Part shown: positions 1 through 5,339 of the stretch, piece by piece | How the letters are laid out: each line of letters begins with the position of its first letter | Position numbering within the stretch: the stretch's first letter is position 1 | Source of the DNA: Piscirickettsiaceae bacterium | GTDB taxonomy: Bacteria; Pseudomonadota; Gammaproteobacteria; Methylococcales; Cycloclasticaceae | Assembly: GCA_002401365.1 (NCBI GenBank) | Contig: NVSW01000100.1 | Location: 1 to 6,418, forward strand | Length of the DNA: 6,418 nt | Direction of reading: 5' to 3' | Translations under genes and position numbers: made by a program | Notes under the pieces: model-generated | Databases searched by the model: none | Told to the model about the DNA's origin: nothing | Seen by the model: the letters and a program-made list of their open reading frames with translations, nothing else

Positions 1-144
1 CGCTGCTCTACCTCCTGCATCCATGCAGTCGTAAGTTTCGTGGAAACAGAGGTTGAAGCACCTCCGTTTAACTCAGCTTTATACTCACAGAGCATAAGTT
101 TCGTGGAAACGGAGGTTGAAGCACCTCCGTTTAACTCAGCTTTA
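1..144. other. intergenic region with tandem hairpin repeats
   Basis: No supportable gene lies here. The stretch follows the stop codon of the minus-strand M16 gene and contains two 51-bp repeats and a small palindrome (CTGCAT at 15-20, ATGCAG at 23-28). A short minus-strand reading frame with ATG at 22-24 runs off the left edge after eight codons; it is too short to judge. In related bacteria a second M16 gene often follows the first, so one may lie beyond position 1, but nothing in the window shows it. Confidence 0.6.
32..82 (-). repeat. 51-bp hairpin repeat, copy 1
   Basis: This copy matches copy 2 at 50 of 51 positions, starting 63 bp earlier. Its hairpin arms are 44-53 and 60-69 with a 6-nt loop. 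The one difference from copy 2 is at 48 (A here, G at 111). On the plus strand this makes an A-C mismatch with C65; on the minus strand it is a G-U pair, so the hairpin would survive in minus-strand RNA. The family orientation is therefore set as minus. Confidence 0.9.
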
Positions 145-145
145 T
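95..145 (-). repeat. 51-bp hairpin repeat, copy 2
   Basis: This is the best copy. It has a perfect 10-bp stem, AAACGGAGGT at 107-116 and ACCTCCGTTT at 123-132, with a 6-nt loop. Read on the minus strand, the left end is ATAAAGCTGAGTTAA and the right end is CACGAAACTTA. Its left end overlaps the first base-pair of the M16 stop codon (TAA at 147-145), so the element starts exactly where the coding sequence ends. No T-run follows the stem, so it is not a typical intrinsic terminator, although it could stabilise the 3' end of the M16 mRNA. Confidence 0.9.
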
Positions 146-1518
146 TATTTAGCATGGCCATTCTCCACATTTGTTTGCTGACTATCTTGTGGCTGCATAT
201 AAACAACCGTCAAATGATCTTCGATGAGGTATTTTCTGGCAACTGCTTGAATTTGTGCAGCCGTAACACTTTTTACCTTATCAACATACTCTGCCTCTTT
301 TTGCCAGCCTACACCCACGGTTTCCAATAACCCCAGCTGCATGGCTTGGTAAAAATTTGAATCTTTTTGAAAAACAGAAGATGCAATAACCTGCGCTTTT
401 ATCCTGTCAAGTTCTTGTTGTGTCACAGGTTTGTTTTTAAGTTTTTCAACTTCGGCAATAATCGATTTTTCCAGTTCTGCCAAATCATGTTCAGCAGTGG
501 GTGCACCATCGAACAAAAACAAGGTTTCAAGCCTTGCTTGCAAGTCGTACCCTACGCCAACACTACTTGCTATTTGTTGATTTCTAACTAAGTTGGATTG
601 CAAACGGGCGCTGCTGCCACCGTCTAAAATACCAGACAATACCTCCAATGCGTATATGTCGGCGTCATCGTCCACAGAGTTTAATACCGGCACCTTATAA
701 CCCATCAGCAGGTACGGTAATTTTGCGTGTTGTTTAACAACCGCTCTACGCACACCCAATTGCGGCACTTCTTTACGTTGTTTTACCGGGGGGAATGTCA
801 CCCGTGGAATCGCCGCAAAATACTTTTCCGCTAGCATAAATACATTGTCTGCATCAACATCCCCAACGACAACCAAGGTGGCATTATTAGGTGAATACCA
901 TTGTTTATACCACGCCGCTAAGTCAGCAAGCTTCATGTCTTGCAAGTCTTGCATCCAGCCAATAATAGGGTTACGGTAAGGGCTAGTGGTAAACGCTAGC
1001 GCTTTAAAGTATTCATACGTTTGCCCTTGCGGCTTGTCCTCAGTACGCATGCGCCGCTCTTCCATCACCACTTGCAGCTCTTTTACAAATTCTTTTTCTT
1101 GCAAATTCAAGTACTGCATACGCTCCGCTTCAAGGCGCATACTCACTTCAAGCCTAGACGCCTCCATGGTTTGAAAGTACGCCGTATAATCTGCGCCTGT
1201 AAATGCATTCTCACGACCACCATTCGCAGCAATTATTTTAGAGAACTCACCCGGCTCAAGGTTATCAGTCCCTTGAAACATCATATGTTCAAGCACATGC
1301 GACAAGCCGGTAATACCATCGTGTTCATAACTAGAACCTACTTTATACCAAATTTGCGACACCATCACCGGTGCACGGCGATCTTCTTTTACCAGTATTT
1401 TTAAGCCATTTTTAAGTACTTTTTGGTGTACCATATTAGACAAGATTTGTTGTTCGGCAAAACCGCTTAACGAATAACAAACACTCAGAATAAGAATTGT
1501 TGCTGAAAGTTTTCTCAT
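145..1518 (-). CDS. periplasmic M16 family zinc peptidase (processing-peptidase-like)
   Basis: A 457-residue protein of the M16 (pitrilysin/mitochondrial processing peptidase-like) family, which cleaves peptides in a clamshell chamber using zinc. The inverted zinc motif HVLEH is at residues 74-78, and the third zinc ligand is probably Glu153 in VMEERR, at the family's usual spacing (HxxEH-x74-E). GGSSARL near residue 290 is typical of the C-terminal half-domain. The N-terminus MRKLSATILILSVCYSLSGFA looks like a Sec signal peptide cut after Ala21; Cys15 is preceded by Val, so it is a poor lipobox. I chose the start at 1518 because the longer frame from 1644 adds 42 residues before this signal peptide and crosses a repeat. 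The length fits a single complete M16 unit. It is divergent from ftsY, as in Pseudomonas, where two M16 genes sit side by side. Its substrate is unknown. Confidence 0.9.
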   Translation of the reverse strand: MRKLSATILILSVCYSLSGFAEQQILSNMVHQKVLKNGLKILVKEDRRAPVMVSQIWYKVGSSYEHDGITGLSHVLEHMMFQGTDNLEPGEFSKIIAANGGRENAFTGADYTAYFQTMEASRLEVSMRLEAERMQYLNLQEKEFVKELQVVMEERRMRTEDKPQGQTYEYFKALAFTTSPYRNPIIGWMQDLQDMKLADLAAWYKQWYSPNNATLVVVGDVDADNVFMLAEKYFAAIPRVTFPPVKQRKEVPQLGVRRAVVKQHAKLPYLLMGYKVPVLNSVDDDADIYALEVLSGILDGGSSARLQSNLVRNQQIASSVGVGYDLQARLETLFLFDGAPTAEHDLAELEKSIIAEVEKLKNKPVTQQELDRIKAQVIASSVFQKDSNFYQAMQLGLLETVGVGWQKEAEYVDKVKSVTAAQIQAVARKYLIEDHLTVVYMQPQDSQQTNVENGHAK

Positions 1519-1544
1519 TTTGTTCCCAGTTAACCTTAACCCTA

Positions 1545-1592
1545 TTAAAGCTGAATTAACAAGATGCTTTTTATCTTGTTCAATGAAACTTA
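1545..1592 (+). repeat. hairpin repeat, diverged copy 3 (plus orientation)
   Basis: The ends match copies 1 and 2: TTAAAGCTGAATTAA at the left and GAAACTTA at the right, with GCTT shared in the loop. The stem sequence is completely different but still pairs: AACAAGAT (1558-1565) with ATCTTGTT (1573-1580), 8 bp with a 7-nt loop. Conserved ends with a replaced but still paired stem point to a real structured repeat family. It lies in the divergent M16-ftsY intergenic region, in the opposite orientation to copies 1 and 2. Confidence 0.75.
1555..1583 (-). promoter_or_regulatory. candidate sigma-70 promoter for the M16 gene
   Basis: Read on the minus strand: TTGAAC (1583-1578) as -35, a 17-bp spacer, and GTTAAT (1560-1555) as -10. 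Each box matches the consensus at 4 of 6 positions and the spacing is ideal. It would start transcription near 1548, about 30 nt before the chosen M16 start. It lies wholly inside repeat copy 3, so the repeat may supply the promoter. I found no better candidate, and none I trust for ftsY on the plus strand. Confidence 0.25.
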
Positions 1593-1617
1593 TGCCCATT
1601 GGGTATAAAATGGGCAT
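1592..1617. promoter_or_regulatory. 9-bp palindrome upstream of ftsY
   Basis: ATGCCCATT (1592-1600) pairs with AATGGGCAT (1609-1617) around an 8-nt loop. It begins at the last base of repeat copy 3 and ends 33 nt before the ftsY start. TATAAA at 1604-1609 resembles a -10 box but has no convincing -35 at 16-18 bp. It may be an operator or an mRNA leader hairpin; the sequence does not decide. Confidence 0.5.
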
Positions 1618-1650
1618 TCTACGACATAAGTCCCTAAAAGGCACAATATC

Positions 1651-2640
1651 ATGTTTGGATTTGGCAAGAAAAATAAAACCGAAGACGCACCCGTTGAGGT
1701 AACAAAAGAAAGCTTTTTTGGACGCTTAAAAAATCAACTGTCCAAAACCCGCCATGGTTTAGTAGGTGGCTTGGGTAATTTATTTCTCGGCAAAAAACAA
1801 ATTGATGACGAATTGTTTGAAGACCTTGAAATGATTCTGCTCAGCGCAGATGTTGGCATAGAAACAACCCAGCTTATTATTGAAAAACTCACCCAACGAG
1901 TAGCGAGAAAACAATTATCTGACCCACAGGCACTAACCGCAGCTTTACAAGAAGAAATGTTAGCCATTCTTCAGAAAAATCAGCAATCACTCGTTATTCC
2001 TAAAAGTGATAGCCCTTTTGTTATTCTTGTTGTCGGGGTAAATGGCATGGGCAAAACCACCACCATCGGCAAATTGGCCAAACGCTTACAAGCGGAAGGC
2101 AAAAGTGTCATGTTGGCCGCTGGAGACACCTTTCGAGCTGCCGCCATTGAGCAATTACAAGCCTGGGGAAAACGCAATGATATTGACGTTGTTGCGCAAC
2201 ATACCGGTGCTGATTCTGCATCGGTTATCTATGATGCGTTTGAAAAAGCACGCGCACGCAAGGTTGATGTACTGTTAGCCGACACTGCTGGGCGTTTACA
2301 CACCCAAACTAATTTAATGAACGAGTTGAGTAAAATCAATCGCGTGATAAAAAAACTCGACGAAAATGCACCGCACGAAGTTATGTTAGTACTCGATGCC
2401 GGTGTCGGGCAAAATGCCATCGCCCAAACCAAACACTTTAATGAAGCCACGCCACTCAGCGGCATAACGCTTACCAAACTGGACGGCACCGCTAAAGGCG
2501 GCATTATTTTTGCCCTTGCTAACCAATTCAACTTGCCCATTCGTTTTATCGGTATTGGCGAAGGTATTGATGATTTACTTGAATTTGATGCAAAAGACTT
2601 TACCCATGCTTTATTTGAACCGTCAAACGAGGCGGTCTAA
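1651..2640 (+). CDS. ftsY: signal recognition particle receptor GTPase FtsY
   Basis: FtsY is the membrane-associated receptor that binds the Ffh/4.5S RNA particle and delivers nascent membrane proteins to SecYEG through reciprocal GTP hydrolysis. The 329-residue protein shows the N helical bundle (about 20-110) and then the SRP-GTPase G domain: GVNGMGKT at 129-136 (G1), DTFRAAAIEQL at 159-169 (insertion-box region), DTAGR at 211-215 (G3), TKLDGTAKGG at 275-284 (G4) and GIGEGIDDL at 301-309 (closing loop). The acidic A domain of E. coli FtsY (497 residues) is almost absent; a short charged start precedes an amphipathic segment at 21-47 that probably binds lipid. Residue 252 is Val in DAGVGQNA, where relatives I recall have Thr. 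AAAGG at 1637-1641 is a modest ribosome binding site. It is the first gene of ftsY-ftsE-ftsX, six bases ahead of ftsE. Confidence 0.97.
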   Translation: MFGFGKKNKTEDAPVEVTKESFFGRLKNQLSKTRHGLVGGLGNLFLGKKQIDDELFEDLEMILLSADVGIETTQLIIEKLTQRVARKQLSDPQALTAALQEEMLAILQKNQQSLVIPKSDSPFVILVVGVNGMGKTTTIGKLAKRLQAEGKSVMLAAGDTFRAAAIEQLQAWGKRNDIDVVAQHTGADSASVIYDAFEKARARKVDVLLADTAGRLHTQTNLMNELSKINRVIKKLDENAPHEVMLVLDAGVGQNAIAQTKHFNEATPLSGITLTKLDGTAKGGIIFALANQFNLPIRFIGIGEGIDDLLEFDAKDFTHALFEPSNEAV

Positions 2641-2646
2641 CTATTT

Positions 2647-3312
2647 ATGCTCCAGTTCATTAACGTTAGCAAACGATACCCCGCTGGTGGCGCAGATGCG
2701 TTAAAGAACGTTAATTTTGAACTTCAAAAAGGTGAAATGGCTTTTTTAACGGGGCATTCCGGCGCCGGTAAAAGCACGTTGCTAAAGCTTATTGCCCTAT
2801 TAGAACGCAGCACACAAGGCCAAGTGATGCTGGATAATCAAAATATCGGCCGTATTTCTAAACGCGACGTACCCTACGTACGCCGCAAAGTTGGCATGAT
2901 TTTCCAAGACCACCGCCTACTGCACGACCGTACAGTCTTTGATAACGTATCACTACCCCTTATTATTGCTGGTTACAGGCACCAAGAAATTCACCGACGA
3001 GTCCGCGCCGCATTAGATAAGGTTGGCCTCCTCGGTAAAGAGCAACGTTTACCCATTTCTTTATCGGGCGGCGAACAACAGCGGGTTGGCATCGCCCGTG
3101 CCGTGGTCAACAAACCACCGATGATTCTTGCAGATGAACCAACGGGCAACCTCGACCCCGCGCTATCAGAAGAGATTATGCAATTATTTGAACAATTCAA
3201 CCAGGTTGGCGTAACTGTATTTATCGCCAGCCACGATATAGCCCTCATTAACCAGATGGGCTACCGTCAACTGCAATTATCAGAAGGTGAAATGGTGAGC
3301 AACAATGGCTAG
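2647..3312 (+). CDS. ftsE: cell division ATP-binding protein FtsE
   Basis: The cytoplasmic ATPase of the FtsEX complex. With FtsX it sits at the septum, helps recruit late divisome proteins, and uses ATP hydrolysis to activate periplasmic peptidoglycan amidases through EnvC-type adaptors rather than to transport a solute. The 221-residue length is normal. All ABC motifs are intact: Walker A GHSGAGKST at 36-44, Q-loop FQDHRLL at 86-92, signature LSGGEQQR at 139-146, Walker B ILADEPTGNLD at 160-170, and the H-loop His196 in ASHD. The FQDH Q-loop is the form I associate with FtsE. GAGGCGG inside the end of ftsY (2629-2635) is a plausible ribosome binding site 11 nt before the ATG. The stop codon overlaps the ftsX start region by 8 nt, implying translational coupling. 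Confidence 0.97.
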   Translation: MLQFINVSKRYPAGGADALKNVNFELQKGEMAFLTGHSGAGKSTLLKLIALLERSTQGQVMLDNQNIGRISKRDVPYVRRKVGMIFQDHRLLHDRTVFDNVSLPLIIAGYRHQEIHRRVRAALDKVGLLGKEQRLPISLSGGEQQRVGIARAVVNKPPMILADEPTGNLDPALSEEIMQLFEQFNQVGVTVFIASHDIALINQMGYRQLQLSEGEMVSNNG

Positions 3313-4264
3313 TCGTCGGCAACACATACAACGGCCCAACAGCCAATTTAACCTTAAACTATACGCCCACATACACCTGCATAGTTTCTTTGCCAGCCTA
3401 GGCCGTTTAGCACGTGCTCCGTTTAATTTTATGATGACGGTTGGTGTCATTGCCATCACCCTTTCCTTGCCCGCCGGTATGTTAGTGTCTATTGAAAACC
3501 TTAAAGCGGTGAGCGGTCAAATTGACTTTACTCACAATATATCCATATTTCTTAACCATACCGTTAGTTTAGACAAAGCCAAACTACTGGCTAAAAAAAT
3601 CGAAAAAAGCACCAAAGTGTCAAAAACCAAATTGATTGATAAACAGGCCGCACTGGAGGAATTTCGTCAATACAGTGGCTTTGGTTCTGCGCTTAGTTCG
3701 CTAGGCGAAAACCCCTTACCACATGTTATTCAAGTATCCCCCGTTCTTAGCTTTAATAACCCCGCTGCTCTAAAATCATTAGTACTAGAACTCAGGCTTC
3801 AACCAGACATTAAATTAGTGCAAATGGATATGTCTTGGCTCGAACGGCTCAATGCTATCTTAAATATTGCCCAACGCGGCGTCACCTTAATCACTATTTT
3901 GCTAGCCATTGCGGTGTTATTAATTGTCAGCAACACCATTCGTTTGGAACTACAAAGCCGCCGTGATGAAATAGACACTACCCGTTTGGTGGGCGCAACA
4001 CACGCCTTTATCAGGCGTCCATTTGTCTATAGTGGTTTCTGGTATGGGCTACTGGGTGGAATTGGCGCCTGTTTATTGGTAACACTCTCGTTATGGCTAT
4101 TGGATGGGCCAACAAACGCCTTATCCACCCTATATAACAGCCCATTTAACCTAAGTTATATGTCGTTTAACAGTATTCTATTTTGGCTGTTACTATCTAT
4201 TCTATTAGGCGTTATTGGTTCATGGGTAGTGGTCACCCGTCACCTTAACCAGTTGGAGCAATAG
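3305..4264 (+). CDS. ftsX: cell division membrane protein FtsX
   Basis: The membrane partner of FtsE, which transmits its ATPase cycle to periplasmic cell-wall hydrolase activators. The 319-residue protein has the FtsX plan: a cytoplasmic N-terminus rich in Arg and His (1-40), TM1 about 42-63, a periplasmic domain about 65-188, TM2 about 192-212, a cytoplasmic loop, TM3 about 245-266 and TM4 about 291-311. Family features include NPLP at 136-139 in the periplasmic domain and, in the cytoplasmic loop, RLVGATHAFIRRPFVYSG at 227-244, close to E. coli FtsX. The start overlaps the end of ftsE by 8 nt in another frame, as expected for coupled synthesis of a complex. It ends the operon; no hairpin terminator is visible before the rpoH promoters, so some read-through into rpoH is possible. 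Confidence 0.96.
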   Translation: MASRRQHIQRPNSQFNLKLYAHIHLHSFFASLGRLARAPFNFMMTVGVIAITLSLPAGMLVSIENLKAVSGQIDFTHNISIFLNHTVSLDKAKLLAKKIEKSTKVSKTKLIDKQAALEEFRQYSGFGSALSSLGENPLPHVIQVSPVLSFNNPAALKSLVLELRLQPDIKLVQMDMSWLERLNAILNIAQRGVTLITILLAIAVLLIVSNTIRLELQSRRDEIDTTRLVGATHAFIRRPFVYSGFWYGLLGGIGACLLVTLSLWLLDGPTNALSTLYNSPFNLSYMSFNSILFWLLLSILLGVIGSWVVVTRHLNQLEQ

Positions 4265-4297
4265 TTTTTCTACCGACAAACACTTTTTATCTTAAAA

Positions 4298-4327
4298 TTT
4301 CCAACAAATCGGAACTTTTGCTATAAT
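4298..4327 (+). promoter_or_regulatory. sigma-70 promoter of rpoH with extended -10
   Basis: A perfect TATAAT at 4322-4327 is preceded by TG at 4319-4320, giving the extended -10 form TGCTATAAT, which can act with a weak -35. The best -35 is TTTCCA at 4298-4303 with an 18-bp spacer (4 of 6). Transcription should start near 4334, inside the CIRCE operator, about 48 nt before the rpoH ATG. Confidence 0.75.
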
Positions 4328-4338
4328 TAGCACTCTCA
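4311..4338 (+). promoter_or_regulatory. candidate sigma-E (RpoE) promoter of rpoH
   Basis: GGAACTT at 4311-4317 is a perfect sigma-E -35 box. After 15 nt, CTCTCA at 4333-4338 matches the -10 consensus GTCTAA at 4 of 6 positions including the key TC. E. coli rpoH is known to have a sigma-E promoter that keeps it expressed at lethal temperatures, so the function fits. It overlaps both the sigma-70 -10 box and the CIRCE. Confidence 0.5.
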
Positions 4339-4353
4339 CATGGTGAGTGCTAA
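4327..4353. promoter_or_regulatory. CIRCE operator (HrcA binding site)
   Basis: TTAGCACTC (4327-4335), a 9-nt spacer, and GAGTGCTAA (4345-4353) form a perfect match to the CIRCE consensus TTAGCACTC-N9-GAGTGCTAA, the binding site of the heat-shock repressor HrcA. The first base is the last T of the TATAAT box, and the predicted start site lies within it, so bound HrcA would block transcription of rpoH. No hrcA gene is in the window. Confidence 0.95.
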
Positions 4354-4360
4354 TACAGCA

Positions 4361-4377
4361 CCTAATATTTAGGAGGG
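4361..4377 (+). promoter_or_regulatory. rpoH Shine-Dalgarno sequence within a small hairpin
   Basis: AGGAGGG (4371-4377) is a strong ribosome binding site; its AGGAGG core ends 5 nt before the rpoH ATG. CCTAA (4361-4365) can pair with TTAGG (4369-4373) over a 3-nt loop, covering the first half of the site. Five pairs, mostly A-U, would melt easily with heat. Confidence 0.5.
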
Positions 4378-4381
4378 TTAT

Positions 4382-5254
4382 ATGACACCAACAATGACAC
4401 TACCAATTACCTATACAGCGGGTTCGCTGCAAGCTTACATTACGTCTTTATCGGCTACGCCTACTCTTAGTGCTGAACAAGAAAAAGCGTTGGCTTTACG
4501 CCTGCGCGATGAAAATGATCTAGAAGCAGCGCGTACATTGGTGTTATCACACATGCGTTATGTGGTGCATATTGCCCGTAGCTATATGGGCTATGGCCTT
4601 GCCCTACCCGATCTTATTCAAGAAGGCAGCATCGGCTTAATGAAAGCCGTTAAACGCTTTGACCCAGACGTTGGCGTACGCCTCGTTTCCTACGCTGTAC
4701 ATTGGATTAAGTCCGAAATTCACGAGTACGTGATTAAAAACTGGCGCATCGTTAAAGTTGCCACCACTAAAGCACAGCGTAAATTGTTTTTTAACTTAAG
4801 AAAAAACAAAAAGAACCTGTCTTGGCTCAACGAAACAGAAGCCGAAGCCGTCGCTAATGACCTAGGCGTAGCTAAATCAGCCGTGTATGAAATGGAAAAG
4901 CGCCTCAGTAGCCACGATATGGCGTTTGATGGCCACCAAGATGATAACGCAGATGCTGAAGAACTCACACATACACCTGCTGCTTTTTTAACAACAGCAG
5001 AAAACAACCCTGCGTTATTGTTAGAAAAGCTCGATGATAGCTCACATAAAAAGTCAAAACTGCACGCTGCATTAAATCAGCTTGATGAAAGAAGCAAAGC
5101 GATTGTTGCAGACCGTTGGTTAAGTGATAAAAAGTCTACCTTGCACGAACTAGCCGCTAAATATAATGTATCTGCTGAACGTATCCGGCAGCTAGAAAAG
5201 AATGCGATGAATAAGGTAAAGTTATCATTATTGGAACTCCAACCCACTTCGTAA
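4382..5254 (+). CDS. rpoH: heat-shock sigma factor RpoH (sigma-32)
   Basis: RpoH directs RNA polymerase to chaperone and protease genes after heat or protein-folding stress. The 290-residue protein has the diagnostic RpoH box QRKLFFNLRK at 132-141, found in sigma-32 and not in other sigma factors. Region 2.2 is DLIQEGSIGLMKAVKRFDP (77-95), region 2.4 includes SYAVHWIKSEIHEYVIKNW (103-121), and the region 4.2 helix-turn-helix is about 253-280 (ELAAKYNVSAERIRQLE). In the region 2.1 control segment, Leu47, Ala50 and Val54 sit where E. coli has Leu47, Ala50 and Ile54, residues tied to chaperone, protease and SRP control. The start at 4382 is set by the adjacent AGGAGG. It follows ftsX by 117 nt with its own promoters and ends before a strong terminator. 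Control appears to combine sigma-70, sigma-E and HrcA. Confidence 0.98.
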   Translation: MTPTMTLPITYTAGSLQAYITSLSATPTLSAEQEKALALRLRDENDLEAARTLVLSHMRYVVHIARSYMGYGLALPDLIQEGSIGLMKAVKRFDPDVGVRLVSYAVHWIKSEIHEYVIKNWRIVKVATTKAQRKLFFNLRKNKKNLSWLNETEAEAVANDLGVAKSAVYEMEKRLSSHDMAFDGHQDDNADAEELTHTPAAFLTTAENNPALLLEKLDDSSHKKSKLHAALNQLDERSKAIVADRWLSDKKSTLHELAAKYNVSAERIRQLEKNAMNKVKLSLLELQPTS

Positions 5255-5286
5255 ATAACTCACTGTAAATTTTATTGACACCCAAC

Positions 5287-5314
5287 AAAAAACCCTGCCT
5301 AAGCAGGGTTTTTT
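5287..5314. terminator. bidirectional intrinsic terminator
   Basis: AAAAAACCCTGC (5287-5298) and GCAGGGTTTTTT (5303-5314) form a 12-bp stem with a CTAA loop. The GC-rich core is flanked by an A-run on one side and a T-run on the other, so it can stop transcription in both directions. It lies between the convergent rpoH and PEP-CTERM genes, as expected for a shared terminator. Confidence 0.95.
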
Positions 5315-5339
5315 ATACCTTAGTTAAAAGAAGATTATC

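Noticed and set aside
95..145. Repeat copy 2 as the intrinsic terminator of the M16 gene
   Set aside because: The stem is strong but is followed on the minus strand by CCACGAAACTT, not a T-run.
32..145. The tandem repeats as a CRISPR array
   Set aside because: There are only two units, each 51 bp with a 12-bp gap, and the same element recurs singly and inverted elsewhere; no cas genes are present.
40..330. A 96-codon plus-strand frame beginning METEVEAPPFNSAL, with that block repeated
   Set aside because: The duplication only reflects the two DNA repeats being 63 bp apart (a multiple of three). The rest is antisense to the M16 gene and there is no ribosome binding site or family resemblance.
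1474..1476. Cys15 of the M16 protein as a lipoprotein lipidation site
   Set aside because: The residues before it are LSV; Val at -1 does not fit the lipobox, and a better signal peptidase I site lies after Ala21.
1519..1644. A 42-residue N-terminal extension of the M16 protein
   Set aside because: It would place a signal peptide inside the protein and translate through repeat copy 3 and the second palindrome. The start at 1518 gives a normal exported M16 protein.
4720..5007. Minus-strand open frame inside rpoH, and similar antisense frames inside ftsY, ftsE and M16
   Set aside because: They are shadows of well-identified genes, with no ribosome binding sites and no recognisable protein features.
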